The notes beneath the pieces are model-generated. The model was given only the letters and a program-made list of their open reading frames with translations, made no database searches and was not told the DNA's origin. Of a stretch of 64,000 bases of DNA, positions 36,109-46,406 are shown in pieces; position 1 is the stretch's first letter; every line of letters begins with the position of its first letter. A program made the position numbers and the translations under genes. This DNA is from Knoellia sp. S7-12 (GTDB taxonomy: Bacteria; Actinomycetota; Actinomycetes; Actinomycetales; Dermatophilaceae), in assembly GCF_040518285.1 (NCBI RefSeq), contig NZ_CP155449.1, positions 3,224,001-3,288,000 on the forward strand. Reading direction: 5' to 3'.

Positions 36109-39100
36109 ATGCGCCTGACTACCGCCGTCCCCAGAGGACTGACCGCAGGAGCCGTTGCGCTCGCTCTCGGATGGGCTTGCGCCCCCGGGACCGCAGCCGC
36201 AGTTCCCCCGCAGGCAGCCCCGCTGACTGCCATGACGGAAGGGGGCGCATGGTCGACGTCGTTCGAGGCAGGCCAGCCGCAACCCCTCGTCTCAACCGTC
36301 GAGGTCGACTCCACCGGGCCACGACAGCAGAACGTCACCGGGGGTGCCGCCGCCGACGGGAGCCTGCTCGGATCCGTCACCGGCGTGACGGCGAGCGCAG
36401 AGAACGCACCCGGTGAGGTCGCCGCCAACCCGAGCGACGCCAACCCCGACACGAAGTGGCTCGCGTTCGCCTCGACCGGCTGGGTCCGCTACCAGCTCGC
36501 CGCGCCGAAGCGTGCGCTCACGTGGTCGATGACCTCGGGTGACGACGCCCCCGAACGCGACCCCAGGAACGTCACCCTCCAGGGCTCGACCGACGGCGCG
36601 AGCTGGACCGACGTCGACCAGCGCACCGGAGTCACGTTTGCGGGTCGCAAGACCAAGCAGACCTTCACGGTGACCACGCCCGGCGACTACGGCTTCTACC
36701 GCCTCAACGTCACGGCCAACCAGAGCGGCGGCATCATCCAGCTCGCCGACTGGAACCTCTTTGGCGCCATCGACCCGGTCGAACCCGCGTTGACCCCGAT
36801 GGCCTCGACCGTGGGCTCCGGTCCGCGCTCCGGCTTCAACATCAAGTCCCAGGTCGGCTGGACCGGCGTCAAGGCGATGCGCTACGGCGGCCGGCACACG
36901 GCAGCGGGACGCGGCTTCGCGTGGAACCGGCTCTTCGACGTGGATGTGCCTGTGGGACAGCGGTCCCAGCTCACCTACAAGATCATCCCGGACATGATCA
37001 CGGGTGACCTGAGCTATCCATCGACCTACACGGCTGTCGACCTGCGCTTCACCGATGGGACCTACCTGTCGGCCCTCGGCACGACCGACAGCAATGACAC
37101 GAGCGCTTCGCCCAACGGGCAGGGTGTCGGCAAGATCCTGTATGCGGCGCAGTGGAACTCGGTCGTCATCGACCTCGGCGACAAGGCACAGGGCAAGACG
37201 ATCGACGCCGTCCTCCTCGGCTACGACAACACCGCGAACCCCACGAAGGAAACGACCTTCGGCGGCTGGGTGGACGACCTCAAGATCGACCCCGCACCAG
37301 TCGCGCTCGACCGCTCCAGCCCGACGGATGCTGTGGACGTGCGTCGCGGGACCAACTCCAGTGGGTCCTTCTCGCGCGGCAACAACCTGCCGATCAGCGC
37401 TGTTCCCAACGGTTTCACGTTCTTCACGCCCGTCTCGGACGCCAACTCGCAGTCTTGGCAGTACTACTACCAGGCCGGCAACAACGCCCAGAACCGTCCG
37501 ATGCTCCAGGGGCTGGGGATCTCGCACGAACCCTCCCCATGGATGGGTGACCGCAACCAGATGTCGGTCATGCCCTCGATCGCCCAGGGCGTGCCGACAG
37601 GCAGTGCCTCCGGTCGGGCCCTCGCCTACGACCACGCCGATGAGGTCGCTCGCCCGGACCACTACCGCGTGAACCTCGACGGCGGCATCGTCGCCGAGAC
37701 CGCGCCCGCCGATCACGGCGGGGTGTGGCGCTTCACCTTCCCCGAGAGCGCGCCAACCGGCAGCCTCGTGCTCGACACGGTCGACAACAACGGCACCTTC
37801 ACCGTGGACCCGGCAGCGGGCACGATGAGCGGCTGGGTCGACAACGGCAGCGGTCTCTCCGTGGGACGCAGTCGGATGTTCGTCTACGGCGTGTTCGACC
37901 GCGCAGCCACGGCGACCGGTGTTGCCCCGTCCGGGCACACCGGCACCCGCTACGCGAAGTTCGACACGACGACCGACCGCAGCGTCGAGCTGCGGATCTC
38001 CACGTCCTTCATCTCGCTCGACCAGGCCAAGCGCAACCACGGCCTCGAGCTCGCTGGGCGCACCTTCAACGACGTCCAGGGCGACGCCAAGGCCAAGTGG
38101 GACGAGCGGCTCAACGTCGTCGAGGTCGAGGGGGCGAGCGACTCCGAGACGCGCACGCTCTATTCGAACCTCTACCGACTCAACCTCTATCCGAACAGCC
38201 AGTTCGAGAACACCGGCACGGCATCGGCACCACGCTTCCAGTACGCCAGCCCGGTCTCGCCCAAGTCCGGCAACGCGACTGCGACGACGACGAATGCGCC
38301 GATCAAGGACGGCAAGATCTACGTCAACAACGGCTTCTGGGACACCTATCGGACTGTGTGGCCGGCCTACTCGCTGCTCTATCCGGAGGTGGCAGCGGAG
38401 ATCGCTGACGGCTTCGTCCAGCAGTACCGCGACGGCGGCTGGGTCGCCCGTTGGTCCTCGCCGGGCTACGCCGACCTCATGACCGGCACCAGCTCGGACG
38501 TCTCGTTCGCTGACGCCTTCGTCAAGGGCGTGGAGTTGCCCGACAAGGTCGGCACCTATGACGCCGCCCTGAAGAACGCGACCGTGCTCCCGCCCTCGTC
38601 CGGGGTCGGCCGCAAGGGACTGGCGACGTCTCCGTTCCTCGGCTTCACCCCTGAGAGCACGCACGAGAGCGTCTCGTGGGGACTCGAGGGACTCATCAAC
38701 GACTTCGGCATCGGCAACCAGGCCGCGAAGCTCGCCACCGACCCCAGCGTCCCTGCCGCACGGCAGGCCAGGCTCAAGGAGGAGTCCGAGTACTTCCTCA
38801 AGCGCTCCACGGCATACACGAACCACTTCGACCCCGAGAACGGGTTCCTGCGGGTGCGTTCGGCCAACGGTGAGTTCGCGCCGAACTTCGACCCCGAGGT
38901 CTGGGGCGGCGGCTACACCGAGACCAACGGCTGGAACTTCGCGTTCCACGCGCCGCACGACGGCAACGGACTCGCCAACCTCCTCGGAGGGCGTGAGGCG
39001 CTGGCCGACAAGCTCGACGAGTTCTACTCGACTCCCGAGACCGGCACCAAGCCCGGGAGCTACGGCGGAATCATCCACGAGATCATCGAGGCCCGCGACG

Positions 39101-41187
39101 TCCGGATGGGCATGTTCGGGATGAGCAACCAGGTCTCGCACCACATCCCCTACATGTACAACTGGACCGGCAAGCAACACCGGACCGCCGAGACGGTGCG
39201 AGAGATCCTGCGCCGGCTCTATGTCGGTGGCGACATCGGCCAGGGCTACGCGGGCGACGAGGACAACGGCGAGCAGTCGGCCTGGAACACCCTCTCCTCG
39301 CTCGGCATCTACCCGTTGCAGGTCGGTTCGGCGCAGTGGGCCGTGGGCTCGCCGAAGTTCACCAAGGCGACCGTGCACCGCACCAAGGGAGACCTCGTCG
39401 TCAACGCCCCGAACAACTCGGAGCGCAACATCTACGTGCAGAAGCTCACCGTCAACGGTGAGGGGCACCAGGGTGTATCGATCCCGCACGACAAGCTCGC
39501 GGGTCCGACGACGATCGGCTTCGCCATGGGCGCGACACCGTCCGACTACGGCACCAAGGCCAACGCCGCTCCGCCGTCGCTGACCAAGGGAGGCGCCATG
39601 CCGGCTCCCCTGCGGGACGCGACCGGGCCCAACGCAGGGACGGTCACCGCACCCGCGGCGACCACGCCCGGCGCCCTGTTCGACAACAGCTCCACGACGG
39701 CGACGACGTTCAACACGGCGACCCCGACAGTGGCCTACACCCTCTCGGGGATCGGCCAGCGAGCGACGTTCTATTCACTGACCAACGGTGCAGCTGCGGG
39801 AGAACCCTCCACGTGGCGAGTCGAGGGCAGCAAGAACGGTCGGACCTGGGAGACGATCGACAGCCGCACCGGTCAGGCGTTCGCCTGGCGCACCCAGACG
39901 CGGCCGTTCAAGATCGCCGAACCAGGCACCTACACGTCCTACCGCCTCGTCGTCACGGCGAGCACCGGGACGCCGACCCTGTCCGAGATCGAGTTCCTCA
40001 CCGACGGCTCCAAGGCCGAGAACGCCGGTGTCAAGGTGAGTGCGTCGACCAGCCTCGAAGGCATCGAGGGCCAGAAGATCGGCGGCACAGTCGCCACCTT
40101 CTCCGGCGGCAAGGGCACGTCGGCGGCCGACTACTCGGCCACCATCTCGTGGGGTGACGGCAGCACCTCCGCCGGGACCATCACGGCCGGCGACCTCGGG
40201 TCCTACTCGGTCAAGGGTGAGCACACCTACGACGAGCCGGGCTACTACGAGACCGTCGTCACCGTGAAGGACAGCAAGGGCACGGTCACCGGCATCGGTG
40301 GTGTGACGGTGCACCAAGCCGTCGTGCCGTCGTACGCCTCGGGCTTCAATCTGGTCTGCATCGGCGAGCCGGGCGAGGAAAGCACCTGTGACGGCGGCCA
40401 GGCAGGCATCTCACGTCCCGCCCTCGTCGAAGCGGGTGCCTCACCGGGCAAGCTCCTCACCGTCCCGGGAACCGACCTGCGGTTCTCGATGCCGGCGATT
40501 CCCGCCGGTGAGAACGACAACGCCACCGGGGCCGGGCAGACGCTCCCCGTCACCCTCGCCCCCGGCGCAACCAGGCTGAGCCTCATCGGCACGGCGACCC
40601 AGAGGAACCAGGACACCGTCGGCACGGTGACGTTCACGGACGGCACCACCACGGCATACCCGATCCAGTTCGGAGACTGGTGTGGTTCGGCCCAGTTCGG
40701 CAACGTGATCGCCGTCGAGATGACGTCGAGGCTCAACGGCACGAGCACGGACGGCTGCCACCTCAAGCTGTTCGCGACCGCGCCGCTGACCATCCCCGCG
40801 GGCAAGACCGTGGCGTCGGTGACCCTGCCGACCCAGGCGGGCGACCCCCGCTCCGCCGGTCGGATCCACGTCTTCTCCGTGGCGGACAACGGCACTCCCC
40901 TGACGGTGACGCCTGCCTCGGGCGCGACCGCCAAGGCCGGCGTTGCCTCAACCGTGACCCTCGGAACGGCCAGCGGAGGCGTGCCTGCCGAGAGCGGCTA
41001 CTCCGCCCGGGTCGCCTGGGGTGACGGCAGCCCGACCACGGACGCCACGGTCACCGTGGCCGCCAACGGCACTGCCACCCTCAGTGGCTCGCACACCTGG
41101 GCAACGCCCGGGTCCTACACCGTGCGCGTCCTCGTGGGTGACAGTCGCAACGACACCGTGGCCGCAGTGACGGTGAACGTGACCTGA
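36109..41187 (+). CDS. Secreted multidomain GH92 alpha-mannosidase
   Basis: The 1692-residue protein starts at ATG 36109 after GGAGGAAAC, with a Sec signal peptide (about 35 residues). Domains: F5/8 type C (discoidin) about 80-220; a beta-sandwich carbohydrate-binding-like region about 225-400; GH92 N-domain from about 405; and the (alpha/alpha)6 catalytic domain about 640-1130. Catalytic motifs include NNGFWDTYRTVWPAYS (about 739), YTETNGW with the acid Glu and APHDGNGL (about 935), and the base region GDEDNGEQSAW (about 1049). A second discoidin-like domain (1155-1305), two PKD-like modules with WGDGS (about 1315-1405 and 1610-1692) and an unassigned beta-rich domain complete it. GH92 enzymes need Ca2+ and cleave alpha-mannosides of yeast mannan or N-glycans. 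There is no LPXTG anchor. Confidence 0.88.
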   Translation: MRLTTAVPRGLTAGAVALALGWACAPGTAAAVPPQAAPLTAMTEGGAWSTSFEAGQPQPLVSTVEVDSTGPRQQNVTGGAAADGSLLGSVTGVTASAENAPGEVAANPSDANPDTKWLAFASTGWVRYQLAAPKRALTWSMTSGDDAPERDPRNVTLQGSTDGASWTDVDQRTGVTFAGRKTKQTFTVTTPGDYGFYRLNVTANQSGGIIQLADWNLFGAIDPVEPALTPMASTVGSGPRSGFNIKSQVGWTGVKAMRYGGRHTAAGRGFAWNRLFDVDVPVGQRSQLTYKIIPDMITGDLSYPSTYTAVDLRFTDGTYLSALGTTDSNDTSASPNGQGVGKILYAAQWNSVVIDLGDKAQGKTIDAVLLGYDNTANPTKETTFGGWVDDLKIDPAPVALDRSSPTDAVDVRRGTNSSGSFSRGNNLPISAVPNGFTFFTPVSDANSQSWQYYYQAGNNAQNRPMLQGLGISHEPSPWMGDRNQMSVMPSIAQGVPTGSASGRALAYDHADEVARPDHYRVNLDGGIVAETAPADHGGVWRFTFPESAPTGSLVLDTVDNNGTFTVDPAAGTMSGWVDNGSGLSVGRSRMFVYGVFDRAATATGVAPSGHTGTRYAKFDTTTDRSVELRISTSFISLDQAKRNHGLELAGRTFNDVQGDAKAKWDERLNVVEVEGASDSETRTLYSNLYRLNLYPNSQFENTGTASAPRFQYASPVSPKSGNATATTTNAPIKDGKIYVNNGFWDTYRTVWPAYSLLYPEVAAEIADGFVQQYRDGGWVARWSSPGYADLMTGTSSDVSFADAFVKGVELPDKVGTYDAALKNATVLPPSSGVGRKGLATSPFLGFTPESTHESVSWGLEGLINDFGIGNQAAKLATDPSVPAARQARLKEESEYFLKRSTAYTNHFDPENGFLRVRSANGEFAPNFDPEVWGGGYTETNGWNFAFHAPHDGNGLANLLGGREALADKLDEFYSTPETGTKPGSYGGIIHEIIEARDVRMGMFGMSNQVSHHIPYMYNWTGKQHRTAETVREILRRLYVGGDIGQGYAGDEDNGEQSAWNTLSSLGIYPLQVGSAQWAVGSPKFTKATVHRTKGDLVVNAPNNSERNIYVQKLTVNGEGHQGVSIPHDKLAGPTTIGFAMGATPSDYGTKANAAPPSLTKGGAMPAPLRDATGPNAGTVTAPAATTPGALFDNSSTTATTFNTATPTVAYTLSGIGQRATFYSLTNGAAAGEPSTWRVEGSKNGRTWETIDSRTGQAFAWRTQTRPFKIAEPGTYTSYRLVVTASTGTPTLSEIEFLTDGSKAENAGVKVSASTSLEGIEGQKIGGTVATFSGGKGTSAADYSATISWGDGSTSAGTITAGDLGSYSVKGEHTYDEPGYYETVVTVKDSKGTVTGIGGVTVHQAVVPSYASGFNLVCIGEPGEESTCDGGQAGISRPALVEAGASPGKLLTVPGTDLRFSMPAIPAGENDNATGAGQTLPVTLAPGATRLSLIGTATQRNQDTVGTVTFTDGTTTAYPIQFGDWCGSAQFGNVIAVEMTSRLNGTSTDGCHLKLFATAPLTIPAGKTVASVTLPTQAGDPRSAGRIHVFSVADNGTPLTVTPASGATAKAGVASTVTLGTASGGVPAESGYSARVAWGDGSPTTDATVTVAANGTATLSGSHTWATPGSYTVRVLVGDSRNDTVAAVTVNVT

Positions 41188-41206
41188 GCCCCTCGTCTCA
41201 CCGGCG

Positions 41207-41268
41207 AGAAACGCGTATGCCGCGTGCTCCCCCTGTGCGGGAGCGCGCGGTATGCGTGCGTGTGGCCC
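41207..41268. terminator. GTATGCCG hairpin between convergent genes (copy A)
   Basis: The stem CGCGTATGCCGCGTGCTCCC pairs with a right arm (about 41240-41260) in which four positions are changed but remain G-U pairable. The left 19 bp, beginning GAGAAACGCG, are identical to copy B at 43062. It lies between the GH92 and response-regulator genes and likely terminates both. Confidence 0.7.
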
Positions 41269-41289
41269 GGACTCGTCGGCCACCGTGCG

Positions 41290-41949
41290 TCAATGGGCCC
41301 TGCGTGAGAGTTCGCCCGTGCCCTGCTCCAGAACATGCCTCACCAGTTCGATCCGCGAGCCTAGGTTGAGCTTGATCCGAATGGTGTGGACGTGGTTCTT
41401 CACGGTGTTCTGACTGATGTAGAGCTGGGCCGCGATCTCCCTGTTGGCCTTGCCCTGCGCAACCAGGCCGAGGATCCTGCGCTCGTGGTCACTGAGGCGA
41501 GTGGCAGTTGACTCCACGGGCGGCTCAAGGCCCAGACGCGACAGGTCGTCGATGAGCCGAGTGGTCAGACGCACAGGAATCAGGGTCTGCCCCCGGTGCG
41601 CCAGCCGCATCGAGTCGATGATCTGCTGGGCTGGAAACTCCTTGAGGAGATAGCCACTCGCGCCCGCCGTGATCGCGGCGATCAGGTCGGCTTCGTCCTC
41701 GGACTCCGTGAGGATCAGGACCATCGTCCGCGGCGCCCTCGCCTTGATGGCCCTGCACGCCTCGATCCCGTTGTTCCTCGGTAGTCGATGGCCAAGGATG
41801 ACCACATCCGGGTCGAGGTCCACACAGCTCGTGACGGCCTCCCAACTGGATGCGACGTCGGCAACGATGTCGATGTCGGGTTCGACGCCCAACACGGCCC
41901 GCATTCCGCTGAGATAGAGATCGTGATCGTCCGCAATGACGATGCGCAC
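41290..41949 (-). CDS. LuxR-family response regulator lacking the phosphoacceptor Asp
   Basis: The 219-residue protein has a CheY-like receiver and a LuxR HTH (LSDHERRILGLVAQGKANREIA ... TVKNHVHTIRIKLNL). The acidic pair (ADDHD, residues 7-8) and Lys103 (YLLKEFP) are present. At the phosphorylation site, where VVLLD is expected, the sequence is VVILGHRLPRNNG: Gly53 replaces Asp. It therefore cannot be phosphorylated at the usual residue and may be constitutive or controlled by ligand or protein binding. No kinase is adjacent. GTG start 41949 is taken because it opens the receiver; longer in-frame sequence upstream is unrelated. It is divergent from an HTH protein gene 196 bp away. Confidence 0.85.
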   Translation of the reverse strand: MRIVIADDHDLYLSGMRAVLGVEPDIDIVADVASSWEAVTSCVDLDPDVVILGHRLPRNNGIEACRAIKARAPRTMVLILTESEDEADLIAAITAGASGYLLKEFPAQQIIDSMRLAHRGQTLIPVRLTTRLIDDLSRLGLEPPVESTATRLSDHERRILGLVAQGKANREIAAQLYISQNTVKNHVHTIRIKLNLGSRIELVRHVLEQGTGELSRRAH

Positions 41950-42133
41950 CTGTGCACCACCTCTCTCCCAGGACACTTCGCTGTGTTCGTTGTCCGTCGG
42001 AGGACCGCACTTTCGACACCAGGAGCTGACCCTCACGACGGCAGATTTTCCGGCGAATCTACGCGCAGGCTCCGCACACACGCGCTCCTGCGTGTGTGCG
42101 GACGTTCCACCCAATATCGCGCTCGACTGCCGC

Positions 42134-42139
42134 TACCTT
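42134..42139 (+). promoter_or_regulatory. -10 box for leaderless HTH-protein gene
   Basis: TACCTT, six bases (GACGAC), then ATG 42146. Confidence 0.5.
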
Positions 42140-42145
42140 GACGAC

Positions 42146-43024
42146 ATGGAGGGCACCCCATCGGCTCACGGCAGCGACTTCGCGTCGACGCTCGATGCAG
42201 CCATCCGAGCCCGCGGTCTCACCCTCCCGGCGGTGCACCGACGCCTCAATCACCTGGGAACCCCGATCAGTGAGAGTGCCCTGAGGTCCTGGCGCGCGGG
42301 AGCACGACGTCCCGAGCACAGACACTCCCTCGACGTGCTGGACAACCTCGAGGACACGCTTCGACTGGCGCGAGGCGACCTGTCCGCTCGCCTCGGTCCT
42401 TCTCGTCGACTGCGCCGCAGCCGCGAGGATGCTGCGGACGACATCCTGGGTACGCCGGGGGCGCTTCGACCTCTGTTGGAGGCGATCGCCTGCGCGGATC
42501 TCGGTGAGCTGGAGAGGCTGGGCGACAGCCTCGTCATCGACATCGGGGTGGATCGGCGCGTACGGGCCGCCTCCAACCGGAGTCTGTGGCGAGCTCGCGT
42601 CGAGGACGGCCGCCGTTTCCTTGTCCCTCTGGCGATCGACGCACCGACCGAGACCAGACCGACCCTCTCGGTGGTGGGTGCCGAGGAAGGTCGTTCGGCC
42701 TACGATCCCGTCACGGGCTGGGCGGTGTGGGAGTTGCTCCTCCCGCGCGGTCTCTCGATCGGAGAGACAGCCGTCGTCGAGTGGTCCTACGCCGACATCG
42801 CAGACTCCGAGGACGTCGACAACTTCGGGTGCATGGCCGAGAGGCGGATGGCCCATGCGGAGCTGTGGGTTCGCTTCGACGGCGACCCCCCGCGATGGAT
42901 CGAACGGTTCGTGGAGGACGACACGGGCTTGTCCACCACCGTCGTCCGACCCACGGGGAAGTCTGTCCATCACACGGTGCAGGACTTCGGCCCCGGACTC
43001 TTCGGGCTCCGGTGGGCCTGGTGA
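42146..43024 (+). CDS. Putative XRE-like HTH protein with unknown C-terminal domain
   Basis: The 292-residue protein has an N-terminal helical region that looks like a helix-turn-helix: STLDAAIRARGLTLPAVHRRL followed by PISESALRSWRAGARRPEH (a recognition-helix-like SESALRSWRAG). The remaining 200 residues are beta-rich (VVGAEEGRSAYDPVTGWAVWELLLPRG, RWIERFVEDDTGLSTTVV) and I do not recognise the fold. The HTH-plus-sensor layout suggests an uncharacterised regulator. It is divergent from the Asp-less response regulator and shares that intergenic region, so the two may act together. ATG 42146 lies seven bases after TACCTT, pointing to leaderless expression. Confidence 0.65.
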   Translation: MEGTPSAHGSDFASTLDAAIRARGLTLPAVHRRLNHLGTPISESALRSWRAGARRPEHRHSLDVLDNLEDTLRLARGDLSARLGPSRRLRRSREDAADDILGTPGALRPLLEAIACADLGELERLGDSLVIDIGVDRRVRAASNRSLWRARVEDGRRFLVPLAIDAPTETRPTLSVVGAEEGRSAYDPVTGWAVWELLLPRGLSIGETAVVEWSYADIADSEDVDNFGCMAERRMAHAELWVRFDGDPPRWIERFVEDDTGLSTTVVRPTGKSVHHTVQDFGPGLFGLRWAW

Positions 43025-43061
43025 CACGACGCGGCGTCAACGAGCAGACGTCGCCAGCGGT

Positions 43062-43118
43062 GAGAAACGCGTATGCCGCGCGCCCCCCTGTACGGGAGCA
43101 CGCGGCATACGCGCTTGT
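43062..43118. terminator. GTATGCCG/CGGCATAC hairpin downstream of groEL (copy B)
   Basis: GTATGCCG at 43071-43078 and CGGCATAC at 43103-43110 form the ends of a long stem (CGCGTATGCCGCG ... CGCGGCATACGCG). It lies between the convergent HTH-protein and groEL genes. The left arm is identical to copy A at 41207. Confidence 0.75.
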
Positions 43119-43149
43119 GTGTCAGAGGCCTTGCGGCCTCAGATCAGCT

Positions 43150-44811
<1,662 letters not shown>

Positions 44812-44850
44812 CTAGTAGCCATCAACGCAGACGCAAGCAGTGGTGGTGAT

Positions 44851-44900
44851 GCGCGTATGCCGTGAGCGCACCATGGGAGGTGAGCCCACGGCATACGTGG
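44851..44900. terminator. GTATGCCG/CGGCATAC hairpin between groES and groEL
   Basis: GTATGCCG (44855-44862) and CGGCATAC (44889-44896) with flanking bases make a CGTATGCCGTG/CACGGCATACG stem. Its position suggests an attenuator that reduces groEL transcription relative to groES, or a terminator with a separate groEL promoter. Confidence 0.65.
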
Positions 44901-44949
44901 TGGTTCAGTGCGAAGAGCCGAAGCGCCTCGTCAGGCTGCGATCAGGCGA

Positions 44950-45243
44950 TCAGGAAACGATCGCGAGGACGTCGCGAGCGCTGAGGATCAGGAACTCCTC
45001 GCCGCCGTGCTTGACCTCGGTGCCGCCGTACTTGCTGTAGATGACCTTGTCGCCGACGTTGACGTCGAGCGGGACACGGTTGCCGTTGTCGTCGATGCGA
45101 CCGGGGCCGACCGCGAGGACCTCGCCCTCCTGGGGCTTCTCCTTCGCGGTGTCCGGGATGACGAGACCGGACGCCGTGGTCTGCTCGGCCTCGAGCGACT
45201 TGATGACGATGCGGTCCTCGAGCGGCTTGATGGAAACCGACAC
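44950..45243 (-). CDS. groES: 10 kDa co-chaperonin GroES
   Basis: The 97-residue protein has the GroES landmarks [27 protein letters not shown] (mobile loop, starting at residue 5), GEVLAVGPG and [14 protein letters not shown]. It caps the GroEL cavity. The start is GTG 45243 with GGGGAGG about 9 bases upstream. The promoter and two CIRCE operators lie 108-182 bp upstream, so expression is under HrcA repression and heat-inducible. Confidence 0.95.
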   Translation of the reverse strand: MSVSIKPLEDRIVIKSLEAEQTTASGLVIPDTAKEKPQEGEVLAVGPGRIDDNGNRVPLDVNVGDKVIYSKYGGTEVKHGGEEFLILSARDVLAIVS

Positions 45244-45350
45244 TGTGTGACCTCCCCTTTGGGATGAGTCGAAGGTGGACATTGCTGCGATAAGTGCGCA
45301 AAACAGTGGATCCAACACGCCGTCGCGGGGGTCGAGTCGGTCCGCTTGCG

Positions 45351-45377
45351 CTGGCACTCGCACGAGGCGAGTGCCAA
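45351..45377. promoter_or_regulatory. CIRCE operator 2 (downstream of the groES -10)
   Basis: CTGGCACTC-N9-GAGTGCCAA matches the HrcA-binding CIRCE consensus TTAGCACTC-N9-GAGTGCTAA at 15 of 18 positions. It lies just downstream of the groES -10, at about +1. Confidence 0.8.
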
Positions 45378-45384
45378 TGACCCA

Positions 45385-45413
45385 AATCTAGGTCGCGGTT
45401 AGCACTCGGTCAA
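45385..45413 (-). promoter_or_regulatory. groES sigma-A promoter
   Basis: On the minus strand TTGACC (45413-45408) and TAGATT (45390-45385) are separated by exactly 17 bases. The -35 overlaps CIRCE 1, so HrcA would block RNA polymerase. Confidence 0.75.
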
Positions 45414-45425
45414 CTCGAGTGCCAA
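45399..45425. promoter_or_regulatory. CIRCE operator 1 (over the groES -35)
   Basis: TTAGCACTC-N9-GAGTGCCAA matches the CIRCE consensus at 17 of 18 arm positions. The N9 spacer holds most of the -35 TTGACC. Confidence 0.88.
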
Positions 45426-45506
45426 ATGTTGGTGTCGTGTTCGCTCAGGGCAGAGCGCTCCGAAATCCGTTTGCGGCGGCAGCCAGCGGACGCAAGGGTC
45501 AGGTGC

Positions 45507-46340
45507 ATGACCGACACCGATCCCGCCGCCCTGCTCGAGGCCTACGACAGCCAGCTCCGCCGCGAGGCCGAGGTCCCCTCCGCCATCAGCATCACGCAGC
45601 TCGGACCGTTGGTCCTGGCCACCTACCTCGGCGGGCGCGGGTTCGTCACCTATCGTGACCTCGCCACCGATGCGGGTCCGGCGACGGAGGCGTCAGTGCG
45701 CGAGCTCGTGGCGGCGACGCTCACGCACTATCGCGCGCTGCCCGACATCACCCATGTCGAGTGGAAGACCCGCGGACACGACCATGCGCCCGGTCTCCAC
45801 GACGCCCTCACGGCCGCTGGTTTCGAGGTCGACGAGACCGAGTCGGTGATGATCGGGGACGCCGCTCTCCTTGCCCTGGACCTCGAGCTGGCGGACGGCG
45901 TCACCGTGCGCCGCGTGAGCGACGAGGCGGAGGTACTGGCGATGCTCGCGATGCAGAGCGAGGTGTTCGACGATGCTCCGGACGAAGCCGCGGCGCACGC
46001 CGAGCAGATCCTGCACCGCCTCCGCACGGCCGACGACATGGAGATGTGGGTCGCCGAGATCGACGGCCAGGTCGTCAGTGCCGGCCGACTCGAGCCCGTC
46101 GAGGGCACGGAGTTCGCCGGCATCTGGGGTGGCTCGACCCGGCCGGAGCACCGGGGCCGGGGCATCTATCGCTCGCTCACGGCAGCGCGGGCCCGCTCGG
46201 CGATCAAGCAGGGAAAGCGCTGGATCAACAGCGACTCCACCGAATTCTCGCGACCCATTCTTGAGCGATCCGGCCTGGTCAAGGTGTCGACGACGACGCC
46301 CTACGTCTGGAAGCGATCCCGGGACACCGGTCCTCGCTGA
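45507..46340 (+). CDS. GNAT family N-acetyltransferase
   Basis: The 277-residue protein has a C-terminal GNAT core with the acetyl-CoA loop in GIWGGSTRPEHRGRGIYRSLTAARA (RGRGxY-type Q/RxxGxG/A motif, about residue 222). The first 120 residues form a GNAT-like or accessory half (YLGGRGFVTYRDLATD). This tandem arrangement resembles small-molecule or aminoglycoside-type acetyltransferases of unknown substrate. ATG 45507 (MTDTDPAALLEAY) has AGGGTCAGG just upstream. The upstream frame to 45426 runs into the CIRCE region and is not coding. Confidence 0.8.
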   Translation: MTDTDPAALLEAYDSQLRREAEVPSAISITQLGPLVLATYLGGRGFVTYRDLATDAGPATEASVRELVAATLTHYRALPDITHVEWKTRGHDHAPGLHDALTAAGFEVDETESVMIGDAALLALDLELADGVTVRRVSDEAEVLAMLAMQSEVFDDAPDEAAAHAEQILHRLRTADDMEMWVAEIDGQVVSAGRLEPVEGTEFAGIWGGSTRPEHRGRGIYRSLTAARARSAIKQGKRWINSDSTEFSRPILERSGLVKVSTTTPYVWKRSRDTGPR

Positions 46341-46406
46341 TCAGCTCGCGCTCCGGGCGTTGGCGTTCCGGGTGCGCCGGGGTCGGCTGAAGGGGATGCT
46401 TGCCCT

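Noticed and set aside
36292..39489. Open frame of over 1000 codons on the minus strand opposite the GH92 gene
   Set aside because: It is antisense to a well-recognised enzyme, rich in Arg/Val/Gly/Asp with no domain, and is the usual third-position shadow of high-GC coding DNA.
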